A DNA stretch of 64,000 bases from assembly GCF_024713975.1 (NCBI RefSeq), contig NC_091093.1, positions 26,850,501-26,914,500 on the forward strand, written 5' to 3'. Below the pieces are notes generated by a model, which did no database searches, had not been told where the DNA came from, and worked only from the letters and a program-made list of their open reading frames with translations. How positions within the stretch are numbered: the stretch's first letter is position 1; each line of letters opens with the position of its first letter. Positions 46,436-58,252 of the stretch are shown piece by piece. This DNA is from Paralichthys olivaceus. Its lineage: Eukaryota > Chordata > Actinopteri > Pleuronectiformes > Paralichthyidae. The translations under genes and the position numbers were made by a program.

Positions 46436-47489
46436 TTAGCATTGAGGGGTTAGGATAAGACGAGCATGTTGCTTCTTCCTGCTCCTTTTCGTACAGAAAA
46501 TGAATCGTTAATCTTTGTTCCTTTATGTCTCTGAACATTTGTTATGCTGTTTTGTTTTTTCTATATAATCGTGTAGCTGATTATCTATCTTGTAGTTTTC
46601 TATTTTCTCAATTAATTTTCTTGTATCTTTTAAAAATGTCCAAAACACTGCTTTAAAAGCACAACCTCACATTCATGCATCAAAACACCCTCCTCTGATT
46701 TGAAAATGTCAATTATATTGATACTTTCAGTATTTGGTAAAACAGTTTTCCTTTCTCTGCAGAGGTGATGAATATTTCCTCTTAACAAGAGAGGACAAGA
46801 TGTGCATTTAATTCCCCTTCATCTTGTGCTGTTGCAGCTTTTATCTTAATCTGAAGGAATTCAGTTTCTGACCTGTGCAAAGATGAAAATGTTTGTCTGA
46901 CCTATAGTCGAGTTTTTCAATATTCAACATGACTGCTTGGGTTCAAACACAAAACCAACACGTTGAATTTCTAGCAAATCTTCTAACCGAGGCACGTGTG
47001 TGTGCATGTGTGTGTGTGTAGGGAACTCAAGTGAAACGATATTTCAAATTATCAATAAACGCTGCCATGGCTCCAAAATCTGATCTGTTTAATGAGTGAC
47101 AAGTCATTTTACATGAGCGAGGAAAAGCAACCTTGATGCATGAGCGTTTTCAGTTTTTTTTCTTCTCCCGCTCAAGCCTCAGTCAGTGAATCCACTCCAC
47201 CGGAGAGCTTTGTCCTGTCCTATGGGAATGAAAGTGTCTCATCTCATTTAAGTTCATTGAATCAACGAAACAGTGAAACACAATAAAGTGGCTGTGCTGC
47301 AGGATGAAATAAGAAGCAGCACGTTGTGTGACTGGAGAGCGAGTTCTTCTCACAGCGAATAACAAGGTGGATTCTTTTGGTTTTACCTCTTTCATGTCCT
47401 TAATCATGACGTGAGAAACTGTGCCCACTTTCATGGCTAACTTCAAGGTCTGGGTTAAAAAGAACCACTGTGGCCTCTTTCTCATGCAT
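46436..47489. other. intergenic, no gene seen
   Basis: Mostly AT-rich; a short TG run lies at 46997-47019. No exon, RNA gene or recognisable repeat. Confidence 0.4.
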
Positions 47490-47990
47490 GAAAGCTCGTG
47501 ACCTTTGCTGCTGTTTCACACTCAAACGCTTCCCCTCCACCTCCGCACTGCGGCTTCAGAAATACTCCCCCTCACTCTGATAGACAGGCATCGATTATCT
47601 CCTCACCGCAGCAACAAACAAAGCCGCTGAACCCGAGCCCGCGAATCACAGCTCGGCCTAAAGTGAGCGCGGAGAACACTCATCCTTGACTTCCTCCATC
47701 TTCCCTCCCTTTCATTCTCCTTGCCGGCTGGGTCACGCTGTGGCAGAGTTGCTGGCCTTGTGCGGGGAAATTTACAGCCTGATGCAACCATCTGTTATGG
47801 AGCAAACGCACGCTGCTCCGGCTCCTTCACCTTCTTTAGCGCGATGCTTTATATTATAAATGTGCCATTAGCATTCATGAAGGTATTTACATGCATTCAC
47901 AAGTCATGCTGCGGGTGTTTAAATCGCACGCTGGACACAGGAAACGTTATGGCGTTCTTCTCGGTAATGATGGATCTCCTTCAAGAGGCA
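47490..47990. promoter_or_regulatory. candidate conserved non-coding block
   Basis: Repeat-free, moderately GC-rich block with 'gcatcgattatctcc', 'gcctgatgcaacc', 'gtgccattagcattcatgaa' and 'ggtatttacatgcattc'. The ORFs overlap on both strands and lack domains. Judged by texture only. Confidence 0.33.
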
Positions 47991-48275
47991 ACTGGCACAA
48001 AACAACACTTAAAGATCACCTGGAGGTGAACTTTGCATTTGTGCATTTCTCTAATTTGATGTCACATCAAGTTCCAAAAACTAAAGTAAATAAATCCTGT
48101 ACTTCGAGATATAATGTAGCTTTTGTAGTAAAGTAAGAAGCAGTTGCAGGGAAAGTATTTTCGTGTGTGTGTGTGTGTGTACAAATAACACAATGATGGA
48201 TTATGTCCTTCTTTCAAGCAATAAGAAAAATATTACTTGAAAGAATATCTCCTCGTGATTAACTTTGGAGCTGAT

Positions 48276-48288
48276 AGGTCAAAGGTCA
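48276..48288 (+). promoter_or_regulatory. perfect DR1 nuclear-receptor motif
   Basis: AGGTCA-A-AGGTCA followed by CGGTCAAC. It is a canonical DR1 in the gene-free region. A similar phrase also occurs in some dispersed repeats, so the site may have arrived with one. Confidence 0.4.
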
Positions 48289-48864
48289 CGGTCAACAAAA
48301 GTATTGTCTGTCAAACACATTTTCAAAGATATGTCCATGAATGGTAAAGAAACAATACGTAAAGATAAGATGCACCTACCTAAAGCTCATGCAGAAAAAT
48401 AATTGATGTTAATAGGGTAATTACGTCAATTGACAAATTGACGGCTATAAGACAACATGAGCCTCCATGTGCAGAAAAAGAAATGACTGAGTGTGTCAGA
48501 CTGATCAAGGTTTATCTCTCAGAAACTCAGCTTTTAATTTGTACGATTATCTCTTGTGTGTTCAAAGCTTCTGATGCAGGTTCAAGTCTGTGTCTCAGTT
48601 TTATGCACGTCAGTAGAAAAGTTAAAAACCCCAAATAAATCTTGCAACCTTATATCATCAGTGGTAACATTTAGATATTTACATCTGTGAATCTGTGTGT
48701 GATCATGTAGAGTTTAAACAGTTTGAAGCTGAAATCTGACTCTGGCCTTCGTAATAAAGGTTTAACTCATTTTTCACAGGATTTTAAATGTTTTAACCGT
48801 CCGACACCACTGAGCTCTGTACATCACAGTGAATGAAAGAGCATAATAACAGTTGTGAAACATT

Positions 48865-49430
48865 ACAGGGAGATAAATGACTGCGCCCCGTTGGCATTTA
48901 GCTGGATGCTCCTCTGTATGCCAGAGACGTGCCACCGCTCCTCAAGGCCTTTAGCGGCTGATATTCTGCTCGCTTCTTGATGGGGCGAGGGAGCAGAGCT
49001 AATACGTCCGCGGTCGCTTTTACAGCCACATCTAATACCGCCACTAACTATCTCATTTGTCCCCCTGACCAAACAACAATGGCAGCCGGCCGAGGTTTGT
49101 GCAGGTCGGGCTGCAGATGGAACAAGTGGAGGGCCGGCGATGTTTACGCTCATCCCCTCACTGCACGAGTATTTCATTTGGTCGTTATTGGGTCCCTCAC
49201 CGACATAGTCATTATTTTCCGTCACCATTAAAGGCTTATTGCCCCTTTTTTTAATTAAGCAAGTTTCTTAATTAGATGTGCAGCAGTCAAGCCTACAAAC
49301 GGCCTGTCGAGGTAATGAAGTAAAGGCCTGGGTTTATGGAGAGAGAGTGACGATAAAGAGAGACGGTTAGGGAGAGAGAGAGGGCAGAGTGATGGTGCTC
49401 ACTTATTGTGCCGCTCTGTGATGAATGTGT
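48865..49430. promoter_or_regulatory. candidate conserved non-coding block with two TTAATTA sites
   Basis: TTAATTAA at 49251-49258 and TTAATTAG at 49268-49275 lie within a repeat-free block containing 'ccattaaaggcttattgccc' and 'caagcctacaaac'. Frames of 84-121 codons run on both strands across it without domains; such double-open frames are common in GC-balanced conserved DNA. Confidence 0.4.
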
Positions 49431-49489
49431 TTGCAAGTCGAATAGAATCGAGAAAAAAGAAGCTTTGCCACGAGGCGAATAGTTTCTTC

Positions 49490-50060
49490 ATATTACTCAC
49501 CATTGACATCCTATTTTAGTGCGGCTTGATCTAGTTAGTGCTGCTGCAGTCAGACGTTTGGCTGCCAAACATCGGCCTCATCTCTGCGAGACATCACACG
49601 CTGCCTCGCAATCAGGACGTGCCCTGAACGGCAACAACCCGCCGCCGCTGCCGCCACAAATGGAAGGACAGAACCTATCCGTTCCTTGCGAGGCGTTTTG
49701 TGCACTTGCATCTTTTAGCAGGGTAATTCACGGCGTGCACGTCAATACATCATAGGCTCCTCTAAATTGAGCTTTGCAACACAAAGAGAAGGGCGAACAA
49801 GATGGACACAGAAATCAATCTCCCGCCTGATAACACTGAGTGAACGCGCATGCTGCCGCTCTGAGAATTGACAAGGAGTCGGCACGCAGCGGTATCTGTC
49901 TATCAGCCTGTGATGTCCTCCGAAAACAATCGTCTCCGACACGCCGTACACAATTCACCGGGCAGACGCAGATAAGGCTATTTAGTGCCGAGCAAGTCTG
50001 AAGAATACCATACATGAATTGCCTCGGAAAAATTGAAAGGAGGAAAGACAATCGGTGCGG
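49490..50060. promoter_or_regulatory. candidate conserved non-coding block
   Basis: Repeat-free block, immediately after the previous one, rich in CpG for this window and with words such as 'ctatcagcctgtgatg' and 'gggtaattcacggcg'. No exon structure. The two blocks together make about 1.2 kb of the least repeat-like DNA in the gene-free region. Confidence 0.37.
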
Positions 50061-50954
50061 ACGACTGAGAGAAAATATGTCAAAGAGAGTTCACCTTTTC
50101 CTTGTCTCTCCACAGCTAACGTGCACTTTCTTTATTTAAAAACCTTCAGCAACTCAGATTAACGAGGGGAAGTGCAGACCTCACCCCTCTGCTGGTGCAC
50201 GCCATGGTGAGAGTGCAGTGGCCACGTTTCTGCTGCTGTTGTGTCGACTCCATCTCAGCCCTGCCCCTGAGCTACTATTGATCTGAAGCACATTAGTTCT
50301 GCACTGGGGGACTAAACAAGGCCCACGGAGCTCGGCCACAATCACGCAGCAGGCTAAAGATAGGCTTTTGACCGGAGACCTTGGGAGAAAAGACTAGAGC
50401 TTAGACAAAAAACACAAGCAGGGAAATGTAGTTTTTAAACCACAGGTCCTTCAGGGTGAGTGTTGGGGTTAACCAGGGCCGAAACATTTGTTGTTCCTGA
50501 GAGGACGGTCACATATTATCCCTGGTGATCATGAATAAAGGAGCAGATTGAAAAGGGAAAACTTCTCTGATTCGTCTTTGGATGGATTCAATCATTACTT
50601 CAACAGATTTATCCTGAATCCTGAAATTAATGAACTTCAGTCAGTTAGTAGTTTAGATAATTTAAGTAAGGAATGTTTTTTTGTTAATCAAGACGATATT
50701 GATAATGATTGACAAAGAAAATATTTGTCTGTCATCTAAATATGTGGATTGGATAATTGAAAATGGAGCATAGGTTATGTTGCCACCTGTAAAACAAAAT
50801 ATGATTTTGCGCAGTAAAGAGCAAAGAGTCTCCATCTCTGAATCTTATCAGAATCAACCCTACAGGGATTTTTTCCCAAACCTCTAACAAGCAGCTGATT
50901 TACTTATATTACAATAATTTCCAACCAAGTTGTTTTTGTGCCTAAACCTAGTCA
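50061..50954. other. intergenic, no gene seen
   Basis: 50160-50400 is GC-balanced and may continue the preceding block; the rest is AT-rich with no recognisable feature. Confidence 0.35.
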
Positions 50955-51210
50955 GACCTTAAAGTTTCAGTGTCTAAGATTTAGTGGCATCTAGTGGTGA
51001 TGTTGCAGATTGCAACCAACTGAATACCCCTCACCTCACCTATGGTGGCCCTCAGGTAACACAGTAAAACCCTGAAAGGCCGTTTACAGATAAACAAGTA
51101 TTTCTGAGATAATAGAGACGTCAAAGACTTTACGGCTTTCACCATTTTGTTTTCACTGGAGCCTGTTTATGTGATGAACATAGTTATTAATGCCGCCATG
51201 GACAGTTAGC
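50955..51210 (-). repeat. dispersed teleost repeat, fuller copy
   Basis: Contains 'gatttagtggcatctagtgg', 'gttgcagattgcaaccaact', 'gaatacccctcacctcacc' and 'ggtggccctcaggtaa' in order, the reverse complement of the stra6 intron 2 copy at 26215-26320. It ends with 'ccgccatgg', matching 'ccgccatg' at the start of that copy. Both look like one non-autonomous family. Confidence 0.6.
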
Positions 51211-51278
51211 AGCGGCTACATGAGCTAGATTTACTTTAGATTGTCAAACACACCTACTCCTTCTTACTCTGGATGTGA

Positions 51279-51392
51279 ACCTGGACTCTAGTTCTGGACC
51301 TGGACTCTAGTTCTGGACCTGGACTCTGGTTCTGGACCTGGACTCTGGTTCTGGACCTGGAGTCTGGATGTGGACTTGGAGTCTGGATGTGG
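51279..51392 (+). repeat. 19-bp minisatellite, six units
   Basis: Units of 'acctggactctagttctgg' at 51279, 51298, 51317 and 51336, then two diverged units 'acctggagtctggatgtgg' at 51355 and 51374. The change from one unit type to the other is gradual, as in expansion by slippage. Confidence 0.92.
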
Positions 51393-51619
51393 ACGGGTTC
51401 TCTGGAGAAGGGCTCTGGTGCTTAAGAGTACTACTACTAATACTACTCCTAACTGGAGTTTGAAGTTCATTCAGCTCTTCCACCTGCTACTGACAAAACT
51501 ACAACAGTTGGACTTTTACTTAAGCCACATCCACCATCATCTCCATGTTACGATGCCTCGTTCACATGTCACTGTCTCTGCACCAATGCACGTCTGAATG
51601 TCACAGCGTCTGTTGTGAG

Positions 51620-52150
51620 CTGCTGACTACACGCAGAGACTTTCCAGGGAGGTTTCGAGAGTGTGGATGCCTTCCAGAGCCAGATTCCAAGAGAGTCCCT
51701 GGAGAGAGACCTGACAGAGAAAAGCCATAAGACAAGCTTCAAAGGGCAAGCAGAGATTGCCTGCCTCTCCTCCACCGCATCATCCGTCCTCCTCCCCCCG
51801 TCCTCTTCTCTACCCCCTCTCCCATTCGCCTCCATTCATACATCAGATAGAGGAGATGGAGGCAGGCTCGTTGCGAGGAGGGAATGGGTACATTTGCAAG
51901 CCATTCCCTTGAGGGGATGCAAGATTGCCTCCATTTGGATGGACTGTCAGTGGCCCGGGGGCTCTTATCCCCAGACAGCCACAGCACTGTGCCCGCATCC
52001 CTCCGAGTTCCCTCACCAGCTCCTGCTCTGGGCCTCCAGCCTCGCATGTGCCATCTGTGCCCAGGCTAGAGTGCTCATTCACTGGGTGTTATCCCCGCTG
52101 GATCCCCTTTGATCAGAGTCCATACACCAGGCGTGGCCACGGGAACCGAG
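51620..52150. promoter_or_regulatory. candidate conserved non-coding block
   Basis: Repeat-free GC-balanced block. The frames (up to 149 codons plus, 102 minus) overlap heavily and show no domain or credible splice structure. It could also be an exon of a non-coding RNA, but no evidence of transcription is visible. Confidence 0.3.
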
Positions 52151-53179
52151 CAGCCGGAGCTTCAGAGAGTTACATCAGCTGAGTTTACATAGATCTATAA
52201 TTTAAATGATGAAGTAACATTCAAAATGAGTGACACAGGTGTAAATGTTTCTTTGTTCTTCACTCCTCCTGCACATGTTCACGAACACATTGTGTTCTCC
52301 CAGTGGAGAACAAGCTATTACAAGCTGTGAGTTTATCTTTTAGTCTCTGATCCAACTCGCTTTATGAGTTTTCTGACGTTACTGTGCAGCTACAAGGCTC
52401 AGTGAGGACGATTTCCTGAAATTACACAAAGTGACCATTTGAATGTGTCAAGATTTCTTTTCTTACACGGCACATATGTCCACAGCTGATTTATTACACC
52501 AAATTTGCAGTTATTTTTCAAACAAAAGAGCTTTGACTTAGCAATTTGGTTGTGTTGTGTGTATTTGCAGTGCATGCTGTCAAAATGACGAAGATGTTTT
52601 CTTAATCTGCTCGTGTTTTGCAGTTAGCGTGTGTCTTCTCAAGCTGCAGCCGTCATTGTAAATGTCTCTACCCAGTGAGATAAATATCTTTGCACGTTTT
52701 CAACATCAAACCGCTTCTGCGTCTTTGTCTCATTCATATTCTGTGAATGTGAATCCCTAAATTATCTGCAGACTCATCAGAAGCTCAGTTTGTGTGGCGG
52801 AGACGTTCAAACGTTAGCGTCACTCCCTCGCTCTCCTCTTCATCCCGGCTCTGTGCCATCTGTGTGCCATGTTGTTGGACGTGTTAAGAGAATCGGAGAG
52901 GATTTGGTGAGAGGAGAGGATAGTGCAGATGCCAAAATACTGTATGTGCTCCTCTAGCTCGCAGCCTTTTCATGCTTCTCACATTTTCCCCTCTGAGGAA
53001 CCAGCACAAAGGAAGAGGAGACCCAGACCCGTCTTTGTTTTACACTCTCACACTCAAAGGGAAATATTCATTAGGTCTTCCTTGGAAATAGAAACGCAGC
53101 GAGGGACGAGAAGAGGAGAAGAGAGAGAGAGGTGGACATGTGCGAGTGTTTGTTTGTCATTCTTCAGTTACCAAACATG
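52151..53179. other. intergenic, no gene seen
   Basis: 52840-53100 is purine-rich in part and repeat-free; the remainder is AT-rich. No specific feature. Confidence 0.35.
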
Positions 53180-53560
53180 ATGAGAGAACATCAGTATGCT
53201 GGCAAATAATGGCCATATTATGGAGCAGCAGGCAACATTAGGGCACAGTGATTGCGTATCTGTGCTGTATGGGTACATTAGTTTGTAAGTAATGCACGCC
53301 CTGAGCACTGGCACGCTCTCCAGTGATGTAACACGAGATCCAAATGAGAGTTATAATCACTGGGAGGACCGGAGGAGGGGACATGTATCACCATCACCGA
53401 TGGATGCCTCCGATTTACAATTGCTCATTCTGACAAATAGAGAATAATTTATAAGTCTCCCAGCGATTCTTTATCCACGGACGTCCACGTGACTTATTTC
53501 CCCTCAGAGTGAACGCAGGGGGAGCAGATTATTTACCACTGGGACTGAATCATTTTGGTC
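53180..53560. promoter_or_regulatory. candidate conserved non-coding block
   Basis: Repeat-free stretch with 'ggcaaataatggccatatta', 'ggtacattagtttg' and 'gagaataatttataagtc' (a HOX-like TTTATAA core). No ORF of interest. Confidence 0.35.
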
Positions 53561-54489
53561 GTGAATGTGGTGTCTCTGTGGTTTAAAACAGATCGGGTGT
53601 GATTCGTGCCTCAACACTGAGGTGGACGATGCTTTGTCTTTCATCCTTGTGCAGGACACTGGACCCTGAGCATATTGACAGCACGGAGCACGGAAGCACA
53701 TCTTATGCCCAGTTCACACAGTACAAATACCTCCCCCCCTGAGTTTCAATGCACAATGATTCCTGATCACGTGCCAGGAGGTCGTGCAGAGTAAACTGTG
53801 CTTTACTGATACAGATTAAATAGGTGATGGTTTTATAGGCATTTGTCGGTTTTTCAGCAGGATTTCTCAAAAACTGCAGAAGAGATTTCCATGAAACGTT
53901 TTGGAGGGTTGGAGCGTGACCTACTGAAGAACCTTTGTGGACCAGATCCAGAAAAACTTTTTTCTGTTGCTTTATCCTCTTTTTTTCCTTTCAATCAAAC
54001 AGGTTGCAGCTTCGACATTTGGGAAAGCGTTAGAGGAGGATTCTGCTTCGGCGAAGATTACGAGCGTTTGTCTGCATTCAGTTTTTGTCTGTGACTTTCT
54101 GACCTGCAGTAAAACAAAGACCTTCCTTTGCTCTTGCATGATGGGACCTCTTCAACATCTCTGTAACCCTGAACAAGAGCGAGCAGGTAAATCAAATGAA
54201 TCGTTTCTTTTTTCCTGATGGACAAATTGCTTTTTTTTTTTCCTGTTCTGTCAAGTGACTTCAGCACAATAGCCAAGGACAGAGTATTCCAAGCCAGAGC
54301 CGACACATCAACTTGTTTTCTTTGTCGCAGACTATCACCTTGAAAGAGTTTAATCATTGACAAAGTGATTGTCCTCTTCCTCGTGGACAGTGAAGCGGAT
54401 TGATCGTCAAAAACACTGGATCCTGAGATGTTTTCAGATCAGAGGAGAGAGAAAATGGACACGTCTCAATATCCGAAGACGTCTCTGGT
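53561..54489. other. intergenic, no gene seen
   Basis: 53830-54060 reads 'aggatttctcaaaaactgca' followed by 'gatttccatgaaacgttttg', a wording familiar from dispersed fish repeats, and its reverse-like twin may be 55360-55500. No gene. Confidence 0.35.
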
Positions 54490-55070
54490 GAAGTTGGGAA
54501 ACCGTGACCCCAAATGAGAGTCTCAGGAGGCGAGCCGGGAGCCGCTGTCCTGCCCCGACATCTGACGTCGCCTCCATCGATACGTTTACAGCGATGACCT
54601 TTGGCATCGACGCCCTAAGCTACTCCACAATCTCTTTGAAATGCCACCTCCTCCCCTGCCCCCAAATCCCATCCACATCATCTTTCAATCTTCATCCTCC
54701 TGCTCCCGCGGCTTATCGATTTTCTATTTTCCCTTTTTCTCCTCCCTCCTCAACCCCCGTCCTCCTCCTCTCTCAATCTTCTCAAACACACTTCCTGCAG
54801 TTCAGCCCGTCTCTCTGAGTTTTTTTTCTTTTTTCTTTTTAATTCCATCTTTTCTCTCCTCCCACTCTCGTTCGCTCCCCGGTCGGAGTTTCTCCTCTTT
54901 GACAAGGTCGAAGCCCCAGCCGTGCTCGGAGCTGCTTAAGCTTCGTAAATGGAGATGTAATGTAATAGAGTGGCGGAATAATAGAATCTGTGAGGGCTGG
55001 GTCTGATCTTGTTAGAGAGGGCCGGGCTGCAGAGCATCCGTCGGGATCCTGAGGCATCGGTGGGCTGGAT
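54490..55070. promoter_or_regulatory. candidate conserved non-coding block, pyrimidine-rich in the middle
   Basis: 54490-54620 and 54890-55070 are repeat-free and GC-balanced, with 'ggagatgtaatgtaatagag' and 'ggaataatagaatc'. The middle is a long C/T-rich tract that opens artificial frames of 104 and 121 codons. Confidence 0.28.
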
Positions 55071-57589
55071 GGAAGCTTTGTTCCAGACTTTCACCTCAAG
55101 ACTTACGAAGAAGTTTGAGGTGTTCTTTTGTTTCACACGGACAGAATGATCAAAGCTCTAGACTGTGGACATTAAGTTCGTGCGATATTCTAAATCATTT
55201 TCAAATTAATTAACAGACCCAGTGCTGCAAACAGGTTCAGGCTTGTGGTGCATTCAGGCGGTTCTTGTTAAGGAATCTTAATATTTACCATTGAAATCGT
55301 TATCTCCCTCAATTAAGGACTTTAGGTTTTCACTGATGTCAGTTTTTCTGTTATTTACCCAAAATCTACTTGACTGGTTTTCTTCAGACTTGGTGGAAAG
55401 GTTTCATCTCCATATCAAACATTGTCATTTTTTGAGATTTCACTTAGTTCCCAGAAAAGAATTCAAGGATCATGATGAAAAACAACAGGCATATTCTGAC
55501 AGCTGATAACTGAGAGTGTGTGTAATTAGATGTGGATCAAATATAGCAGGATTAATGTGGTTACACTGTGGCAGAGGTACAATTCTTTTCTTTCGTGTCC
55601 ATCATATTTAGAACATATGTTTAATTTTTTCATTATTTTCATACGTGTACCTTTACACATTCCAGCATTAACTCACCTACACAACACATTTTCCAACCTG
55701 AATCAATTTAGAGCCAATTATTTTACCCATAAAAATCAATTAAGTCTCTTGGATTTGAAATATATTTATTTAAAAAGTAAATTTTAGAACATTTATATAA
55801 TTTAAAGACAGAAAATATGAAAATCAACTTAAATGATGTGGAAACTTCAGTCGGACACCGTAGTTGGTTTGAAAGCTGCAACATTCAGTTGTTAAATTAA
55901 CGTAAACTACATCAAACACTCAATTAAAGTTTGTGTGAACTCCTTAAAGGACGAATAATTATATTTTACCACATATATTTCATTTAAATAAAACATTTAT
56001 GCCAACAAAGAATTCCTGAAAAAGTTCTCAGGGCTGTTTATGGTTGAATTCTTCTCGAAAGAAAACTCAACTAAAGAATCTTTGAGTTACTTATTGTTCT
56101 AACACCCTCCTCCTCAGTCCTGAAGCCTCGTTAGGCCTGTTCTCCTTCCCAGGATGGATCACTGCTACTTCCTCCGTCCCATCAGTGGTGACCTTCAGCC
56201 GGTGTCTGATGCAGTGGGAGATCACCCGCTTTTGGCAGCAGCAGACGGGCCACCGCTAAGGCAAGGACGCAACCGCTGCGGATCTATCACCCAAACGAAC
56301 GGCCACTTCTTCGGGGCGTGACGCAGGAATGCATCAAAGTTTGACACAACAGCAGGTCACTGCTGCAGGTGCTCACCCACTGACTCTTTTCTGCACAGGA
56401 GCTTTGGTTTGTTGTGAAATATGCAAAAAACGTCACACTTCATCTATAAGACAAATGTCTTTCATGACCCTGGAATTATGAGATAGAGAAGACATGAGGC
56501 AGCGGGTTAAAGAAAGTGAGGGAGTGTGGGGGGAAGACGTTTACCTCCATCTCTAAAAAAAAGATTTCATCATCAACTTGGGAAATAAGTTTTCAGCTGT
56601 GAGGGAAGTTTGTAAGTTATAAGACAGACCTCTAACCCTTACATGCTGCACTACAGTGGATAGGTTTTTCAAAGGGTATTTTCCTCATCCAGACAACCAT
56701 CAGTTTTACAAAATATCTCCGTCGTCTAGACAAAAACACAAAAATGTCTATGAGCGCTAAGACAAGCTTGCCAGGCCAGGTGGAGGTGATACAGTCAACA
56801 CCAACGATCTGTCAGTTATCAGAAGAATAGAGATAAATCGATTTAGCTGCAAACTTGTAATTATATCAAGGAGTTCCAACAAATTAGATTGATTTCAATT
56901 TAAAACAGTTGTTTAAAACTTTGAATTGCCCGTTGATGTAGCGCAGAGACACATTGTGTTGTAGTTTGTGTGATGCACAAAAGCTAATAAATTTACCTTA
57001 GATTTTTTTTGATTTTCTGAAATGTTTGACTTTTATAGAAAATTCATCTCATAGTTCATAGTTATGATTTGTGAAGGAAATGTCAACCTACACTCTCACA
57101 GTACCTGTCTTTGATAGGGGGCATGCCAGATGAGCTGCTGTAGGTGTGTTATTCAAATTGTGACATGACAACAATGTGGAAGGAGGACCTCCCTTTACCA
57201 CAGACTTTGATCTCTTATATATTCACGTAAAACCTATTCAACACACTAGAGCAGAAAACTTGACTCTTTCTCTAAATTACCTCCATCCTCTCCTGGCTCC
57301 ACATTTTCTTTTTCCTTTTAACCTGAAATATCTCGTTGTAGTTTGCACCTCCTCCATGTGCGTTGCAGTTTCACTGTATCACCAGCAACACGCTCAAGAA
57401 TCAAGAGATTTTACGCCAAGATTGTGAAGTGCACTTCATTTTGTAATTTTCCAGTGTGCACCCATTACATATTTGAAAAAAAGGTGTTTATAATAAGCTG
57501 TGCAGCCATGGTACATGGTACTTTTAAAGGAAATGTGTGACGCACAGTCATAAACACCCGGGATCCCTGACATTATCCCTGTGTTCTCA
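55071..57589. other. intergenic, AT-rich, no gene seen
   Basis: Mostly AT-rich. 56100-56400 is GC-richer without a recognisable signal. The 83-codon frame at 57176-57427 has no domain and no exon-like borders. Confidence 0.4.
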
Positions 57590-57990
57590 GTTAGCCTCAC
57601 AGCCTCTGGGTTCAGCTGTTGTTTGATAAACTTCCCTCGACGCCTTGTATGATTAATGATGGTTAACAGAATTGAATTAAGGTTAAGAAAGACATGGCTG
57701 CAGCAGAGGGGGGCGGTCAGAGGGGGCAGCGCCGGGTTGAAGGTAGCAAGTGCGGTAAATAACTTCTTTAGAGGAAATATACAGCGGCCCCTCCCCTGCG
57801 CCCTCTCCGCCATGCCAAGTAATTACTCGCCCCGGCCTCCTGTAATAATTCCTATTACAAGCAGAACGGAAGAGTCGGTAACTCAGCGCGCAGGACAAGG
57901 TGAAGGCAAGGCCACGGAGCAGCGGATCAATATTTCATTTACTCGCCCTGCCTCGCCATCCCGGGCCTGGATCAAATTCACCGGCAGAGG
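57590..57990. promoter_or_regulatory. candidate conserved non-coding block with a TAATTA core
   Basis: TAATTA at 57820-57825 inside 'gccaagtaattactcgcc', with 'gtatgattaatgatgg', 'ctgtaataattcctattac' and 'cggatcaatatttc' around it. It is repeat-free but directly followed by GA and TG repeats. Confidence 0.38.
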
Positions 57991-58169
57991 TGGATGGAGG
58001 GAGAGAGTGAGAGAGAGAGAGAGAGAGAGATGGAGAAAGAGGGAAGGAGGAAGAAAAGAAAAGAAACAAGGTCCATTGAAAACAGCTACACAAGGCCTCT
58101 AATTTCCTCTGGGTTTTGGGAAGAGGGAGGTAGGGAGGGGAGCTCTAGAGATGGTGCTTTGTGGAGGTC

Positions 58170-58250
<81 letters not shown>
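57991..58250 (+). repeat. GA-rich tract and long TG microsatellite
   Basis: 58006-58032 is (GA)n, then purine-rich DNA, then an uninterrupted (TG)n of about 40 units at 58171-58250, the longest pure microsatellite in the window. Confidence 0.95.

Positions 58251-58252
<2 letters not shown>

Noticed and set aside
51279..51392. CRISPR-like regular repeats
   Set aside because: The units are contiguous with no unique spacers; it is a minisatellite in a vertebrate genome.
51663..52112. 149-codon ORF as a possible gene
   Set aside because: Three other frames are open over the same region, and there are no domains, signal peptide or credible splice sites.
54504..55006. Proline/serine-rich ORFs of 104 and 121 codons
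   Set aside because: They translate a C/T-rich tract; composition explains the open frame.
57656..58102. 148-codon ORF
   Set aside because: It runs through a conserved-looking non-coding block into GA repeats (Arg/Glu runs). No family resemblance and an opposing ORF overlaps it.
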